64,000 nt of DNA. Origin: Planctomycetaceae bacterium (GTDB taxonomy: Bacteria > Planctomycetota > Planctomycetia > Planctomycetales > Planctomycetaceae). The stretch is from positions 1 through 64,000 of the forward strand of contig JAJDEI010000207.1 in the NCBI GenBank assembly GCA_029259845.1. Direction: 5' to 3'. Made by a program: the position numbers and the translations under genes. A model generated the notes under the pieces. The model did not search any database, was not told the DNA's origin, and was given only the letters and a program-made list of their open reading frames with translations. Positions 9,786-19,122 of this stretch are shown here, one piece after another; within the stretch, counting starts at the first letter, position 1, and each line of letters starts with the position of its first letter.

Positions 9786-10206
9786 TGTCGTTCCTCATCA
9801 AGAAAGTCGCCGACGCGATGATATCCACCCCCTCCCCATCAACCAAGGAACCGGGCGAACCGACCGTTCACTCATCACCCCACCACCTCCGCTTGCGGTT
9901 TCGCACGGAAGAAAAACACCACTTTGTCGTGCGAAACCGCAAGCGATGGACGATCGTCCTTTCCCAGACGGATCGTCTTCACAGAACCTGGCCAATTCTC
10001 TAATTCCCCCAGCGGGAGGCTTGGAATTCCCAAACTGGTCGCGGTAGCATGGCCCGTTCCCCGCAACGGGGGGACGAAGGGCCCCGAACAGAACTCCAAG
10101 CTTCAACGTTCTTGAGGAACGACCGCCGAGCTCGTTCGCGGTTTTGTTTTGGCCGTTAAACCATCGATTCTTGACGATTGCCTTGCGAGGAGTGACGGAT
10201 TCCATC
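9786..10206. other. Divergent intergenic region
   Basis: The region separates the M24 gene (minus) from the hypothetical gene at 10207 (plus), so it should carry both promoters. It holds the long hairpin at 9890-9945 and short GC-rich palindromes near 10000-10075. Arginine-rich open frames here look like shadows and were not called. Confidence 0.4.
9890..9945. repeat. Perfect 18-bp inverted repeat with 20-base loop
   Basis: The arms CGCTTGCGGTTTCGCACG (9890-9907) and its exact complement (9928-9945) can form a strong hairpin. It lies in a divergent promoter region and has no T-run, so it is not an ordinary terminator for either neighbour. The hairpin near 36.0 kb shares the GTTTCGC core. Confidence 0.85.
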
Positions 10207-11019
10207 ATGGCGGACACCACGCAGCCTCAGCCGACGGAGACGGAAGAGGATCTCATCCAGCGTGCACAGGAGGCACTCAACAACTGCAACTGGGTCATCG
10301 GCGAGTGTGCGTCCACCTGGACCGAACGGTACGCCCGCGGCCGAACCGATGCCGACTTCGGGGCCCGCATTGGCCTCAGCGGCGACCAAATTTATCAGCG
10401 CCGCCGCGTCTGGGAGTCATTCAGCGACGTCCATCACGCGTACCCGCTGCTCAAGTGGTCGCACTTCTACGCGGCTCTCAACTGGGACGACGCAGCCGAG
10501 TGCCTGCAGTGGGCGAATGAAATGCAGGGCACCATCGCCGAGATGAAAGCCTGGCGTCGTGCCCAGCGAGGCGAAGACCTCACCGAACAGCCGGACGAAC
10601 AGGAGCCGTTCGCCGATTCGGCGGTCGAGTATCTCTCAGCGACGCCCGGTATCGTCCGCGCGCCGGATGAGTCCGACGGAGCCGGCGGGTCCCCCGGAGC
10701 ACCCCGCGAGCGTCCCCCCTGGGAGGATGCCGAATCGTCAACCGTCTCCGCCGCCGCCCGCGAAATCGAAGGGAGCGAAGAGGCCTATGCTCCATTCGGG
10801 CAGGGAGCCCGCGGCAGCGGACCGGCCGCCGTCGCCGAGAAACCGAAACCCTCGGCCGAACAAACCTTCAACCGGATCGCCTCCGCCCTCGAACGCTGCG
10901 ACAAGGCGCTCACCCCCGACGTCCTCGAACACTTCACGGACATTAACCCGAAGACCCGCAAACGGTTCCTCGACGCGCTCAAGAACCTGACATCGAAGAC
11001 CGCCGGATTGTTACACTGA
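10207..11019 (+). CDS. Conserved hypothetical protein
   Basis: 270 residues from the ATG at 10207. The N-terminal ~130 residues are well ordered: NNCNWVIGECASTWTERYA, then FGARIGLSGDQIYQRRRVWE, a helix-turn-helix-like stretch, and KWSHFYAALNWDDAAE. A low-complexity Pro/Ser/Gly region follows (about 140-215), and a short conserved helix block lies at the end (FNRIASALERCDKAL to the C-terminus). It resembles a planctomycete-specific family with a DNA- or partner-binding front half. No function is known to me. It is single-gene in context, followed by a repeat and the SGNH hydrolase. Confidence 0.7.
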   Translation: MADTTQPQPTETEEDLIQRAQEALNNCNWVIGECASTWTERYARGRTDADFGARIGLSGDQIYQRRRVWESFSDVHHAYPLLKWSHFYAALNWDDAAECLQWANEMQGTIAEMKAWRRAQRGEDLTEQPDEQEPFADSAVEYLSATPGIVRAPDESDGAGGSPGAPRERPPWEDAESSTVSAAAREIEGSEEAYAPFGQGARGSGPAAVAEKPKPSAEQTFNRIASALERCDKALTPDVLEHFTDINPKTRKRFLDALKNLTSKTAGLLH

Positions 11020-11094
11020 CTTGGATTGCAGTCCCGCGGCCATTGGTCCCCGGATCGCTCTTCCCCTGTCGCGCCCGCCGTCCATTTCGGAAGC

Positions 11095-11234
11095 GTGGCT
11101 GGGGCGAAATTCGGGTCGCGCCGTTGTCGAAAGCGTTTCGCGTCTGGGGCGATGCGCGAGTCCCCCGGGACCGCACATCGCCCCAGAAAACAAGCGGGAG
11201 AGACCGTCCACGCGTCAGAACGCCCCAGCCACTC
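11095..11234. repeat. Nested palindrome repeat (GTGGCTGGGGCG family)
   Basis: The outer arms GTGGCTGGGGCG (11095-11106) and CGCCCCAGCCAC (11221-11232) are perfect complements. The inner arms CTGGGGCGATG (11144-11154) and CATCGCCCCAG (11176-11186) are also perfect. The result is a hairpin within a hairpin, directly upstream of the SGNH hydrolase gene. Confidence 0.85.
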
Positions 11235-11261
11235 TTCCCCATCTTTCTCGGAGCCAGTCTC

Positions 11262-12380
11262 ATGATGAGTCACGTCGATCGCCGCCGTTTCCTGGGACTC
11301 GCCGCATCGGGCCTTCTCGCCGGGTCGGCCCGCATCGTGCGGGCGGACGACAAGCCGCCGAAGCCGGCGATTCAATGGCACGACGTCCGTGATTGGGGCA
11401 TCGAAGGCAAAGGCTGGGGCGAGACGGAGAAGTATTTCGACCGGCTGCCGGCACGGGCGAAAGGCAAGGTCCGCGATGCCGTGTGGGGGCTCAGCCGCCA
11501 TTCGGCGGGCATGCTTGTGCGATTTACGACCGATGCCCCGGAAATCTGGGCCGACTATGCGGTGACATCAAGCCGGCTGGCGATGCCCCACATGCCGGCG
11601 ACCGGCGTCAGCGGACTCGACCTGTACGCCGAGGACGAGACCGGCACGTGGCGATGGCTGTCGGTCGTCCGTCCGACCGCGCAGGCAATGAAGACCCGCA
11701 TCATCTCCGGGTTGGCACCGGGCGAGCGGAACTACACCGCCTACCTGCCGCTCTACAACGGCACCGAATACCTCAAGATTGGCGTTCCCGAGGGCGCGCG
11801 CTTCACGCCGATCGAACCGCGAACCGAGCCGCCGCTCGTGTTCTACGGGACGTCCATCACCCACGGAGCGTGCGCGTCCCGCACCGGCATGCCGCATCCG
11901 GCAATCCTCGGTCGGCGGCTCAATAAGCCGGTCATCAACCTCGGCTTCTCCGGCAACGGACGCATGGAAGCCGAAGTCGGCGAGTTCTTGGCCGAACTCA
12001 ATGCGGCGGCCTACGTCATCGACTGTCTGCCCAACATGCAGGGACCCGAGGTCGCCGAGCGGACCGAGCCGTTGGTCCGTCAGTTGCGAGCAGCGAGGCC
12101 TGACGTGCCCATTCTGCTGGTCGAAGACCGCACCTATGCGAACACGCCGTTCCTCCCCGCCCGTCAAGCGCGGCACCGCGCCAGCCGCGCCGCTCTGCGG
12201 AGTGCGTATGAATCGCTGGTCTCAGACGGTATGAAGTCACTGTCCTATCTGCCGGGAGAAGCCCTGTTAGGCGAGGACCGCGAGGATACGACCGATGGTT
12301 CCCACCCCAACGACCTCGGCTTCTACCGCCAAGCCAACGCCTTCGAGCCCGCCCTGCGCCAGCTTCTCGGCGATGCCTGA
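11262..12380 (+). CDS. Secreted SGNH/GDSL-type hydrolase
   Basis: 372 residues from the ATG at 11262; a second ATG follows at once. The leader RRRFLGLAASGLLAGSARIV is twin-arginine-like, so the protein is probably exported folded. An N-terminal beta-sandwich-like part (about 35-180) precedes the SGNH domain: FYGTSITHGAC with the candidate nucleophile Ser, NLGFSGNGRMEAEVG with the oxyanion Gly/Asn, and DGSHPNDLGFYRQA with the Asp/His pair. This layout resembles carbohydrate-esterase SGNH proteins, so an acetyl- or acyl-sugar substrate is likely but unproven. The upstream in-frame extension is the repeat and is not coding. Confidence 0.85.
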   Translation: MMSHVDRRRFLGLAASGLLAGSARIVRADDKPPKPAIQWHDVRDWGIEGKGWGETEKYFDRLPARAKGKVRDAVWGLSRHSAGMLVRFTTDAPEIWADYAVTSSRLAMPHMPATGVSGLDLYAEDETGTWRWLSVVRPTAQAMKTRIISGLAPGERNYTAYLPLYNGTEYLKIGVPEGARFTPIEPRTEPPLVFYGTSITHGACASRTGMPHPAILGRRLNKPVINLGFSGNGRMEAEVGEFLAELNAAAYVIDCLPNMQGPEVAERTEPLVRQLRAARPDVPILLVEDRTYANTPFLPARQARHRASRAALRSAYESLVSDGMKSLSYLPGEALLGEDREDTTDGSHPNDLGFYRQANAFEPALRQLLGDA

Positions 12381-12783
12381 GCGTGACGCAGCTTTCCCAT
12401 CCGCCGCCCAGCGCAGCCACGGATGTGTGACCAAGGCCGGATTTTGCCTGCGGGTGGCCCCGATTGGTCGCCAACCGGGGCGGCACAGCCGCGGGAGGTG
12501 ACCGCATGGCGGGATGTTTTTTTGTAGACCTCCTGATGACTTCGTTGGCCCAAAGGTTGCCAGCAACCTGGGCTACCCGCTGTAGTCGTTCGATGACCTG
12601 CACGAAACGGTTCTTGGATAGGAATGTGCCTGTCCATTGCTGTCTCACCGAGGGGCCGATATTGTGCCGTAAATGCCTTCCGGTGTAACCAACGGAGGGG
12701 AATGGAATCCGTCCGGTTCCAAATGGCAATGACGCATGCTGTGGGCCAAAGGCTACAGTACAAGGAACAGACGGGGGGGCTGC
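12381..12783. other. Spacer with REP-like hairpins, left edge of the restriction-modification insert
   Basis: No gene is seen. Two hairpin-forming stretches are present: 12457-12482 (GCCCCGATTGG and CCAACCGGGGC arms) and 12544-12576 (GTTGGCCCAAAGGTTGC and GCAACCTGGGC arms). They resemble the short CCCAGCC hairpins at 24.7 and 39.8 kb. The sequence becomes less GC-rich just before the methyltransferase gene, which fits a transferred block starting here. Confidence 0.45.
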
Positions 12784-14439
12784 ATGAATTTCAAGGAATT
12801 CGAGACGGCGCAGAAGTTACGTGGCGGGTACTACACCGACCCAGCGATCGCGTCATTCTTGGCGAGATGGGTTTCTGAACTGCACCCCAAGAGAGTGCTG
12901 GAACCGTCATGCGGCGATGGAGCGTTCATCGAAGCAATGCGATCGTGCAGTCGTTCGCAGCGCGTTCAATTCGTCGGTTGCGAGTTGAACCCTGTCGAGG
13001 CATCAGTCGCCCGGTCTCGCGGGGCGGAGTGGGAGAGTGCAGCGGTTGAAATCGTCACTGGGGACTTCCTCGAATGGACGCTGGAGTCGCTTTCTCGTGG
13101 CTTAGAGTTATTCGATGCGGTCGTCGGTAATCCGCCATTCATCCGCTACCAGTACCTTGACGCGCTGCTTCAAGAGCGTGCAGAACGTGTGTTTGACAGG
13201 TTCGGCCTGCCGTTCACGAAGCACACGAACGCATGGGTGCCATTCGTTATTTCGTCGGTGGCTTTGCTGCGACCTGGTGGTCGGATCGCGATGGTGGTGC
13301 CATCTGAAGTCTTACACGTCCTGCATGCGAAGGGGCTGCGTGACTTCCTCTTATCACAGTGTAGCCGGGTTCTCCTGCTCGATCCGCAGGACATCTTGTT
13401 TGAAGACACGCTACAGGGTGTGATGCTGCTTCTTGCCGAAAAGAAGGGTGCGTGCGAGGACGGCACCGTTGCTCAAATTGCAGTCACACCAATCAGCGGA
13501 CGCTCTATGCTCAACTCGTCTCCCTCTGATTGGTATTCTCGCGCAGACTTCGTCCCTGGCAACCAAATGAATGGGAAGTGGATGCTATCGCTCCTGTCAC
13601 GTGGAGAACGGGACGTATTGCAGAGAATCGAACGTAATCTCCTCGTAAGGAGATTCAAGGATGTCGCGACAGTTGACGTGGGTATTGTGACTGGCGCGAA
13701 CAAGTTCTTTCTTGTTCCAGACGACACAGTTAAGGAATTCAAACTCGACACGTGGGCGCACCCGGCGTTCGGGCGTAGCGAGCACGTTCGTGGAGTCATC
13801 TACGACAAATCGTCCCATTCAGCAAATCGGCGAGCGGGATTGCCCGCTAACTTGATCTGGTTCAGAGACACGCCGCTCAATTCGCTGCCGAAGCTGGCGA
13901 GAAAATACATCGCAGCCGGAGAGGAAGAAGACTTGCACCTTCGGTACAAATGCCGCATCCGGTCTCCGTGGTATTCCGTCCCATCTGTCTACTCGACTGG
14001 CGTCGGGATGCTCAAGAGGTCACATTTTTTTCCGCGTCTGATTTTGAACAAGGCAAGAGCGTTCACGACAGACACAGCATACCGGATTCGTAGTGCCCAT
14101 AACATACGCTCAACCGATCTGGTTGCACAGTTTGTGAACAGCTTAACCGCACTCACAGCCGAACTCGAAGGGCGGCACTACGGTGGCGGGGTTCTCGAAC
14201 TGGTCCCATCGGAGATTGAGAAACTGCTCGTTCCGTCCGGGCGATTTGATCCTGGGGCGGTGAAGGAACTACACGCGGCAGTTGCCGCAGGAACGAGGCC
14301 AGTAAAACTGTTGTCGCGCCAAGACGAAACAATTCTGAGACCTATTGGAATTCGTCCACAAGATTACGAAACCATGCGGACTGCATGGCAGCGTCTCTGC
14401 GCCCGCCGTCAGCGGAAGGACACTACCGCTTTGGACTAA
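12784..14439 (+). CDS. N6-adenine DNA methyltransferase, Eco57I/Taq-like
   Basis: 551 residues from the ATG at 12784 (MNFKEFETAQKLRGGYYTDP); an ATG at 12736 is less likely. Motif X-like GGYYTDPAIASF is followed by SAM motif I LEPSCGDGAFIE (39-50), CELNP (motif II), TGDFLEW (motif III) and catalytic motif IV GNPPFIRYQY with NPPF at 116-119. The C-terminal ~280 residues (PVDVG-like VDVGIVTGANKFF onwards) form the target-recognition part common to TaqI/Eco57I-type enzymes. It should methylate adenine at a specific site. It converges on the PLD nuclease gene with a 4-bp overlap, the layout of a type II restriction-modification pair. Base use is more AT-rich than that of the flanking genes, suggesting transfer. 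Confidence 0.85.
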   Translation: MNFKEFETAQKLRGGYYTDPAIASFLARWVSELHPKRVLEPSCGDGAFIEAMRSCSRSQRVQFVGCELNPVEASVARSRGAEWESAAVEIVTGDFLEWTLESLSRGLELFDAVVGNPPFIRYQYLDALLQERAERVFDRFGLPFTKHTNAWVPFVISSVALLRPGGRIAMVVPSEVLHVLHAKGLRDFLLSQCSRVLLLDPQDILFEDTLQGVMLLLAEKKGACEDGTVAQIAVTPISGRSMLNSSPSDWYSRADFVPGNQMNGKWMLSLLSRGERDVLQRIERNLLVRRFKDVATVDVGIVTGANKFFLVPDDTVKEFKLDTWAHPAFGRSEHVRGVIYDKSSHSANRRAGLPANLIWFRDTPLNSLPKLARKYIAAGEEEDLHLRYKCRIRSPWYSVPSVYSTGVGMLKRSHFFPRLILNKARAFTTDTAYRIRSAHNIRSTDLVAQFVNSLTALTAELEGRHYGGGVLELVPSEIEKLLVPSGRFDPGAVKELHAAVAAGTRPVKLLSRQDETILRPIGIRPQDYETMRTAWQRLCARRQRKDTTALD

Positions 14440-15626
14440 TCGACGATTAACAAGTATGGACCATCCGGAGAGTCAGGCTCGTACAACTCCAGGGTGCGGT
14501 CGGTCAGGTTCAATTCGAACACTTCATCCGTGATGCCAGTCCAACGGAGAATCGTCGTGTAGTTCCCCTGGCCAGCCTCTCCGGTGGGCTTGTGGCTGAC
14601 GACGAGATTATGAACGCCGAAATCTCGATCTCGAAGCACGGTATGGAAGGGTACTCTCGTTTCTTCCACGGGGGGGGGTCCTCCGCGTAGGCTGCCAAGT
14701 GAATGCACTAAACATGTCCCGGAAGTAGGCTGTCTGGTCGATCCGCGCACCGGTTGACGGATCATCGAAACGTGCCTGTGTCAATCGCACTCCACCAGTG
14801 GGATTCCCTCCTGGCGAGCGTTGGCAGTCCGATCTCGCTAGTTTCTTTCGCCAAAGAAGTTGACGCCCCACAGTGGACACAACCATTGGAGATACATCAT
14901 CACAGGGATCGGTTAGCGCGTCTACGCCGCGTCGCGGACGTTCATAGCGCATCCGTAGCCCCAACGATTGTCCATCGAAAAGGTGGTCAGACCGCCGCGA
15001 TGTTCCGCGACGCCCACGTGAGGCGCGAGGCTGTGCGAGATATCCCGTGAACTGATCGAGTGTGCCAATGGTGACGCGGCACGCGAATCCTGTTCCATTC
15101 ACGGCTGCTGCTCCCAGAATGTCTCGAAGTGCCACACAAGCCGATCGAGTTCCTGTCGATGCTCGGAGTCTGACAGGTCCAGTCTCACAAAGACGTTGGC
15201 CTCGACGTTCGAGTATAGGCCTCCCTCGGTCCAATTAGATGAGCCGACGATAGCCAGTGCAGCGTTGTCGTTCGAGAACAGATAGAGTTTGGGATGAAAC
15301 GTCCGCGTCGCCTCATGATACAAGTGGATGGCTGCGTTCGCGACACCATCCAGCGCTTGCAACACGCCACGGATTGCTTCTATGTCAGACCCTTGTCCAT
15401 CAACGAAGGTATTAGCACCGAACGTCATACGGACCTGTCCATTTCGGGCAAAATCGCGAATCGCGTCTAACAGCGCCGGAAAATTACCAGAGATGCGTGC
15501 GAATGCCACGGCGGCCCGAAAGTGCGTCCAGCCCCCATGTCGCAGTTCATCAATCAGCAAGTCCAAAACGGACCTACCTTTTACAGAATCATACGGCAGA
15601 ATCACGAATTCGACTTCGGCCCGCAT
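14436..15626 (-). pseudogene. PLD-fold restriction endonuclease, frame broken
   Basis: The ATG at 15626 has a near-perfect AAGGAGG upstream. The frame then runs to a stop at 15099-15101 (about 175 residues). It carries the phospholipase D nuclease signature TFHPKLYLF and AIVGSSNWTEGG, with FRAAVAFARISG before it. Convincing protein continues in a second frame, about 14895-14695 (LLWRKKLARSDCQR, GNPTGGVRLTQARF, IDQTAYFRDMF), and then in the first frame again down to 14436 (EAGQGNYTTILRWTG, LELYEPDSPDG). The parts read in order like one NgoFVII/BfiI-like enzyme: a PLD nuclease plus a C-terminal domain. The second switch falls on a G run; the first is somewhere in 14.9-15.1 kb. Sequencing error, true decay, or switching are all possible. 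The short first part alone could also be a stand-alone nuclease. Confidence 0.65.
14670..14678. repeat. Run of nine G at the reading-frame switch
   Basis: Nine consecutive G (C on the coding strand) sit exactly where the endonuclease reading changes frame, between FRDMFSAFTWQP and VEETRVPFHTV. Such runs are prone to slipped-strand change and also to sequencing error. Confidence 0.9.
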
Positions 15627-15798
15627 CCATCCGCCCTCCTTGGCGTAGGGGGGCGGATGTTTATCAGAAATCATGAACGGACGGCAACAGGAATCTCAAA
15701 TCAGGACACTACCTGCGCGGGAGCTTCGAAAAGGTTCCCGACATACCACACGTCTTGTGTTGGCAAGGCCTTTCGGCACCAGTGGCTCCCTGGGGGAA

Positions 15799-17031
15799 TT
15801 ACGCTTTCTCCGGTTCACCCTTCGTACAACGGCCGATTTCGCGGACGGCTTGGCGGAGGCGTTGGGGGTTTTCGACGATGGCGAGGCGGAGGTAGCCTTC
15901 GCCGTCTTCGCCGAAGCCGCGGCCCGGGCTGACGGCGACGCCCCCTTCATCGAGGAGTTTCATCGCGAAGTCGATCGACCCCATCTGCGCCCACGGTTCG
16001 GGGATTTTGGCCCAGACGAACATCCCGGCTTTCGGACGGTCGATGTCCCAGCCGAGGCGTGCGAGGCCGTCACAAAGGACATCGCGGCGTTGTTGGTATT
16101 CGGCGGCGATCGACTCGACGGCCGCGTCGCAGTGCCGCATGGCGACGATGGCAGCGATTTGCGTGGCCTGGAAGATGCCGTAGTCGTAGTAGCCTTTGAT
16201 GGTGCCCAGGGCGCGGACCATCTCGGCGTTGCCGCAGCAGAAGCCAATCCGCCAGCCGGCCATGCTGTAGCTCTTGCTCATGGAGGTGAGTTCGACGCCG
16301 ACGTCGCTGGCCCCGGGGGCGGCGAGGAAGCTGGGGGCCTGGTAACCGTCGAAGCAGATGTCGGCATAGGCGAAGTCGCTGATGACGAGGAAGCCGTACT
16401 TTTTGGCGAGGGCGACCAGTTCAACGTAGAAGTTCGCATCGACGACAGCAGCGCTCGGATTGTGCGGGAAGTTGGCGACGACGACCTTCGGCGAGGGATA
16501 CAGGTGCTCGCAGGTGAAGGCGATGTTGGAGAGGAACTTATCCGGGTCGCGGCAGTCGAGGGCGATCACGTTGCCGGCAGCGAGCATGACCGCATAGGAG
16601 TGAATGGGAAACGTGGGCGAGGGGACAATGGCCGAATCACCCGGCCCCATGAGGGCGAGGCACATGTGCGAAAACCCCTCCTTGGAGCCGATACAGGCGA
16701 TGACTTCGTTGTCCGGGTTGAGCCGGACGCCGTACCGCTTCCAGTACCGTTTGGCGACTTCCTTGCGAAGGTTTTCGATGCCGTGGGAGACGGAGTAGCG
16801 GTGGTTTTTGGGGTCGGCGAGGGCCTCCTTCATCTTTTGTTGAATGAGGGGGTCCGGGGCATCGGTGGGGTTGCCCATGCCCAGGTCAATGACGTCGACG
16901 CCGGCGACCCGCTTTTCGTACTTAAGCTTGTTGATTTTGCCGAACAGGTACGGCGGAAGACGCTTGACGCGGTCGGCAACCGGGATGGTGAAGGCCTGAT
17001 CGTCGATGGGGGTTTCAGATTCGCTGCGCAT
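15799..17031 (-). CDS. PLP-dependent aminotransferase, class I/II (alanine/aspartate type)
   Basis: 410 residues from the ATG at 17031; the extension to 17139 is not convincing. Motifs in order: [62 protein letters not shown] (the Asp/Tyr pair holding PLP), [15 protein letters not shown] with the Schiff-base lysine, and a C-terminal [17 protein letters not shown] with the substrate-binding Arg. It resembles the AlaC/aspartate-type transaminases found in many planctomycetes. Likely donors are alanine or glutamate; LL-diaminopimelate aminotransferase is an alternative. The gene stands alone. Confidence 0.85.
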   Translation of the reverse strand: MRSESETPIDDQAFTIPVADRVKRLPPYLFGKINKLKYEKRVAGVDVIDLGMGNPTDAPDPLIQQKMKEALADPKNHRYSVSHGIENLRKEVAKRYWKRYGVRLNPDNEVIACIGSKEGFSHMCLALMGPGDSAIVPSPTFPIHSYAVMLAAGNVIALDCRDPDKFLSNIAFTCEHLYPSPKVVVANFPHNPSAAVVDANFYVELVALAKKYGFLVISDFAYADICFDGYQAPSFLAAPGASDVGVELTSMSKSYSMAGWRIGFCCGNAEMVRALGTIKGYYDYGIFQATQIAAIVAMRHCDAAVESIAAEYQQRRDVLCDGLARLGWDIDRPKAGMFVWAKIPEPWAQMGSIDFAMKLLDEGGVAVSPGRGFGEDGEGYLRLAIVENPQRLRQAVREIGRCTKGEPEKA

Positions 17032-17721
17032 GGGACCGGCACGTAGGGAGGAGTTGCGGAGGCCGGGCTCACCGTGAGCCGCTCGCCCGCCGACGATTCC
17101 CGATGATACCACATGGCCCGGATCACGCGATGCGGTCACGCCTGCTGTGCGAATGGCTCAGGAACGGGGACGCTTGCGGTGTGCTCGGAGTTGAGAGCCG
17201 GTGGAGGGAATTCTGAGAGTCGGTTCGTCCTGCCGCGTCGATCATGGGGCAGTGCCGCCGCTCGATGGACCGTCTGCGGTTCCCGGATCGGACCGGTCGG
17301 CGTCATCCCGTGCTTTGACGCGTCCCCGCCAACCGTCGCCCGGCGCAGTGCGGGACACGACTTCCGTGTCTCGCTCGGGCGGCAAAGAACATCGTACGAC
17401 AATCCGCGACTGCACCCCTTGAGCAGTTGAGCAGGGTGCATCCGCTCACTGGTGGGGGGGGTGGCTGGGGCGATCTGAAATCGATGATCGGGAAGCCGCA
17501 CGGAACTCTGGGGCTGTGGACAGTGAACGAGCCACGTGACGGCCCCAGTGCTCCGTCTCAGGACGCGTTCCCGCTGCCTCAACAGCGCCCCAGCCACCCT
17601 GAAATGAGCGAGCACCACCATCGAACGGACACACCCCGTTGAGCATGATTTCGGTCTTCGGCTTCGACAGCCGACCGGGGCGCGGTTATGATGGAGTTCC
17701 CTGCCTCCATTGGGTCCCGCC
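17032..17721. other. Long divergent intergenic region with repeat
   Basis: This 690-bp stretch separates the aminotransferase (minus) from the efflux adaptor (plus). Its right half is the nested-palindrome repeat at 17431-17635. In the left half there is no supported gene; an arginine/proline-rich minus frame across the whole stretch is repeat shadow. Both flanking promoters should lie here. Confidence 0.45.
17431..17635. repeat. Nested palindrome repeat (GTGGCTGGGGCG family), copy
   Basis: The stretch runs from GCAGGGTGCATCCGCTCACT, through GTGGCTGGGGCGATCTGA, CTGGGGCTGTGGACAGTGA, CCACGTGACGGCCCCAG and CGCCCCAGCCACCCTGA, to the CACCACCATCGAACGGA end. The copy at 33519-33711 carries the same landmarks in the opposite orientation, with high similarity over about 190 bp. 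Confidence 0.85.
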
Positions 17722-19008
17722 ATGCGTTGTGTTTCCCCTTTGATTGGTGTTGCGCTGCTGATCTGCGTCCCCGGTTTGTCGCCGGTCGCGGTGGCTCAGT
17801 CTGCGCCGCCGGCCGAGCCGCCCCCCTCACCGGTCAAGGTCTCCCCGGTGATCGAACGGCAGATCGAAAGTTCCCGGACCGTGGTGGGGACGGTGCAGCC
17901 GGCGCGGCGGAGCGTTGTGGGGAGTGCGGTGGACGGACGCGTCGTCTCTTTTCCGGTGGAAAACGGGGACCGCGTTGCCGCCGGAGATACGCTCGCCCAA
18001 CTGCGAACGGACACACTCCAATGGCAACTGGCAGCGGGGAAGGCGGAACAGCGGTTGCGCGACGAGGAACTGGCGGAGCTCACCAACGGCACCGATCCGG
18101 AAACGATCGCCAATCTGGAAGCACTCATGAAGGCGGCAGAGTCCCAGCGGGACCATGCCAAGTCACAATTCACGCGCATGGAGAGCCTGTTCCAGCGCGG
18201 GCAAGTCGCCACGCAGACGCAGTTGGATGAGGCACAGTCGCAGGCGTCCAGTGCGCTGCAGGAGTACGTCGCCGCCAAGTCGTTGTATGATTTGGCGGTC
18301 CGTGGTCCGCGACAGGAGAAAATCGCGCAGGCGGAAGCCCGCCTCGAAATGCAGAAGGCGCTCGTCCACGAACTGGAAGACCGCATTGCGCGGCACACGG
18401 TCGTTGCGCCGTTTGACGGTTTCGTTGTGGCGGAACACACGGAAGTCGGACAATGGGCGTCGAGCGGGGATCCCATCGCGGAGGTGGCCCAATTCGGCGA
18501 GGTCGACGTGCGGGCCAACGTGCTGGAAGGACAAGTCGCCTCTTTGCGAATCGGCCAAGAGGTGCAGGTCGTTGTCCCGGCCGCCCCGGAGCAGCAGTGG
18601 CAGGGGACGGTGCACCGCATCATCCCGCAAGCGGATGTCCGTTCGCGGACGTTCCCGGTCGATATTCGAATCACCAATTGGATCGAGCAAGACGTGCCGG
18701 TGCTCAAGGCGGGATTCCTGGCGAGCGTGCGGCTGGCGACCGGCGGAACCCAAAAGAGCCTTCTGGTCCCGAAGGATGCGCTCGTCCTGGGAGGCCGACA
18801 AACGGTCGTTTATGTCGTCGATCCCTTGCCGGAAGACCGACAAACCGGTGTCGTCCGTCCGGTCCCGGTCACGATCGGCCTCTCGGACGGAGGGGCCATC
18901 GAAGTCCGCGGCGAACTCTCGGCCGACGACCGTGTTGTGGTCGAGGGAAACGAGCGGCTCGAACGGGGCGACCGCGTGCGGATTCTGTCGGAGGTTGCCC
19001 ACGAATGA
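17722..19008 (+). CDS. RND efflux periplasmic adaptor (membrane fusion protein)
   Basis: 428 residues from the ATG at 17722. A signal peptide (to about 28, ending VAVAQ) is followed by the barrel-sandwich first half (VVGTVQPARRSVVGSAVDGRV), a long coiled-coil hairpin (about 95-215, rich in E, Q and A), the lipoyl return strand with TVVAPFDGFVV, and a beta-barrel and membrane-proximal domain to the end. This is the HlyD/AcrA-type adaptor that links an RND pump to an outer-membrane channel. The nickel superoxide dismutase gene lies 114 bp downstream and the RND permease further on, all on one strand. No outer-membrane factor gene is nearby. The substrate is unknown. Confidence 0.88.
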   Translation: MRCVSPLIGVALLICVPGLSPVAVAQSAPPAEPPPSPVKVSPVIERQIESSRTVVGTVQPARRSVVGSAVDGRVVSFPVENGDRVAAGDTLAQLRTDTLQWQLAAGKAEQRLRDEELAELTNGTDPETIANLEALMKAAESQRDHAKSQFTRMESLFQRGQVATQTQLDEAQSQASSALQEYVAAKSLYDLAVRGPRQEKIAQAEARLEMQKALVHELEDRIARHTVVAPFDGFVVAEHTEVGQWASSGDPIAEVAQFGEVDVRANVLEGQVASLRIGQEVQVVVPAAPEQQWQGTVHRIIPQADVRSRTFPVDIRITNWIEQDVPVLKAGFLASVRLATGGTQKSLLVPKDALVLGGRQTVVYVVDPLPEDRQTGVVRPVPVTIGLSDGGAIEVRGELSADDRVVVEGNERLERGDRVRILSEVAHE

Positions 19009-19122
19009 AGGGAGCGTGTCCCTAGCCCGTTTCTCGTTCCCAACCGTCTCACATCACAGTCCCGTGGTTCACCGGCGTTTGACCCGCGCCGACTCTCAAT
19101 CTCCCTTCCTGGAGCATTCCCC

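Noticed and set aside
9798-10220. 140-codon minus frame between the M24 gene and the hypothetical gene
   Set aside because: It runs through the long hairpin and shows no domain or conserved composition; judged a shadow in repeat sequence.
17136-17723. 195-codon minus frame between the aminotransferase and the efflux adaptor
   Set aside because: It covers the nested-palindrome repeat, and the same peptide-like strings appear at 33.5 kb only because the repeat DNA is shared.
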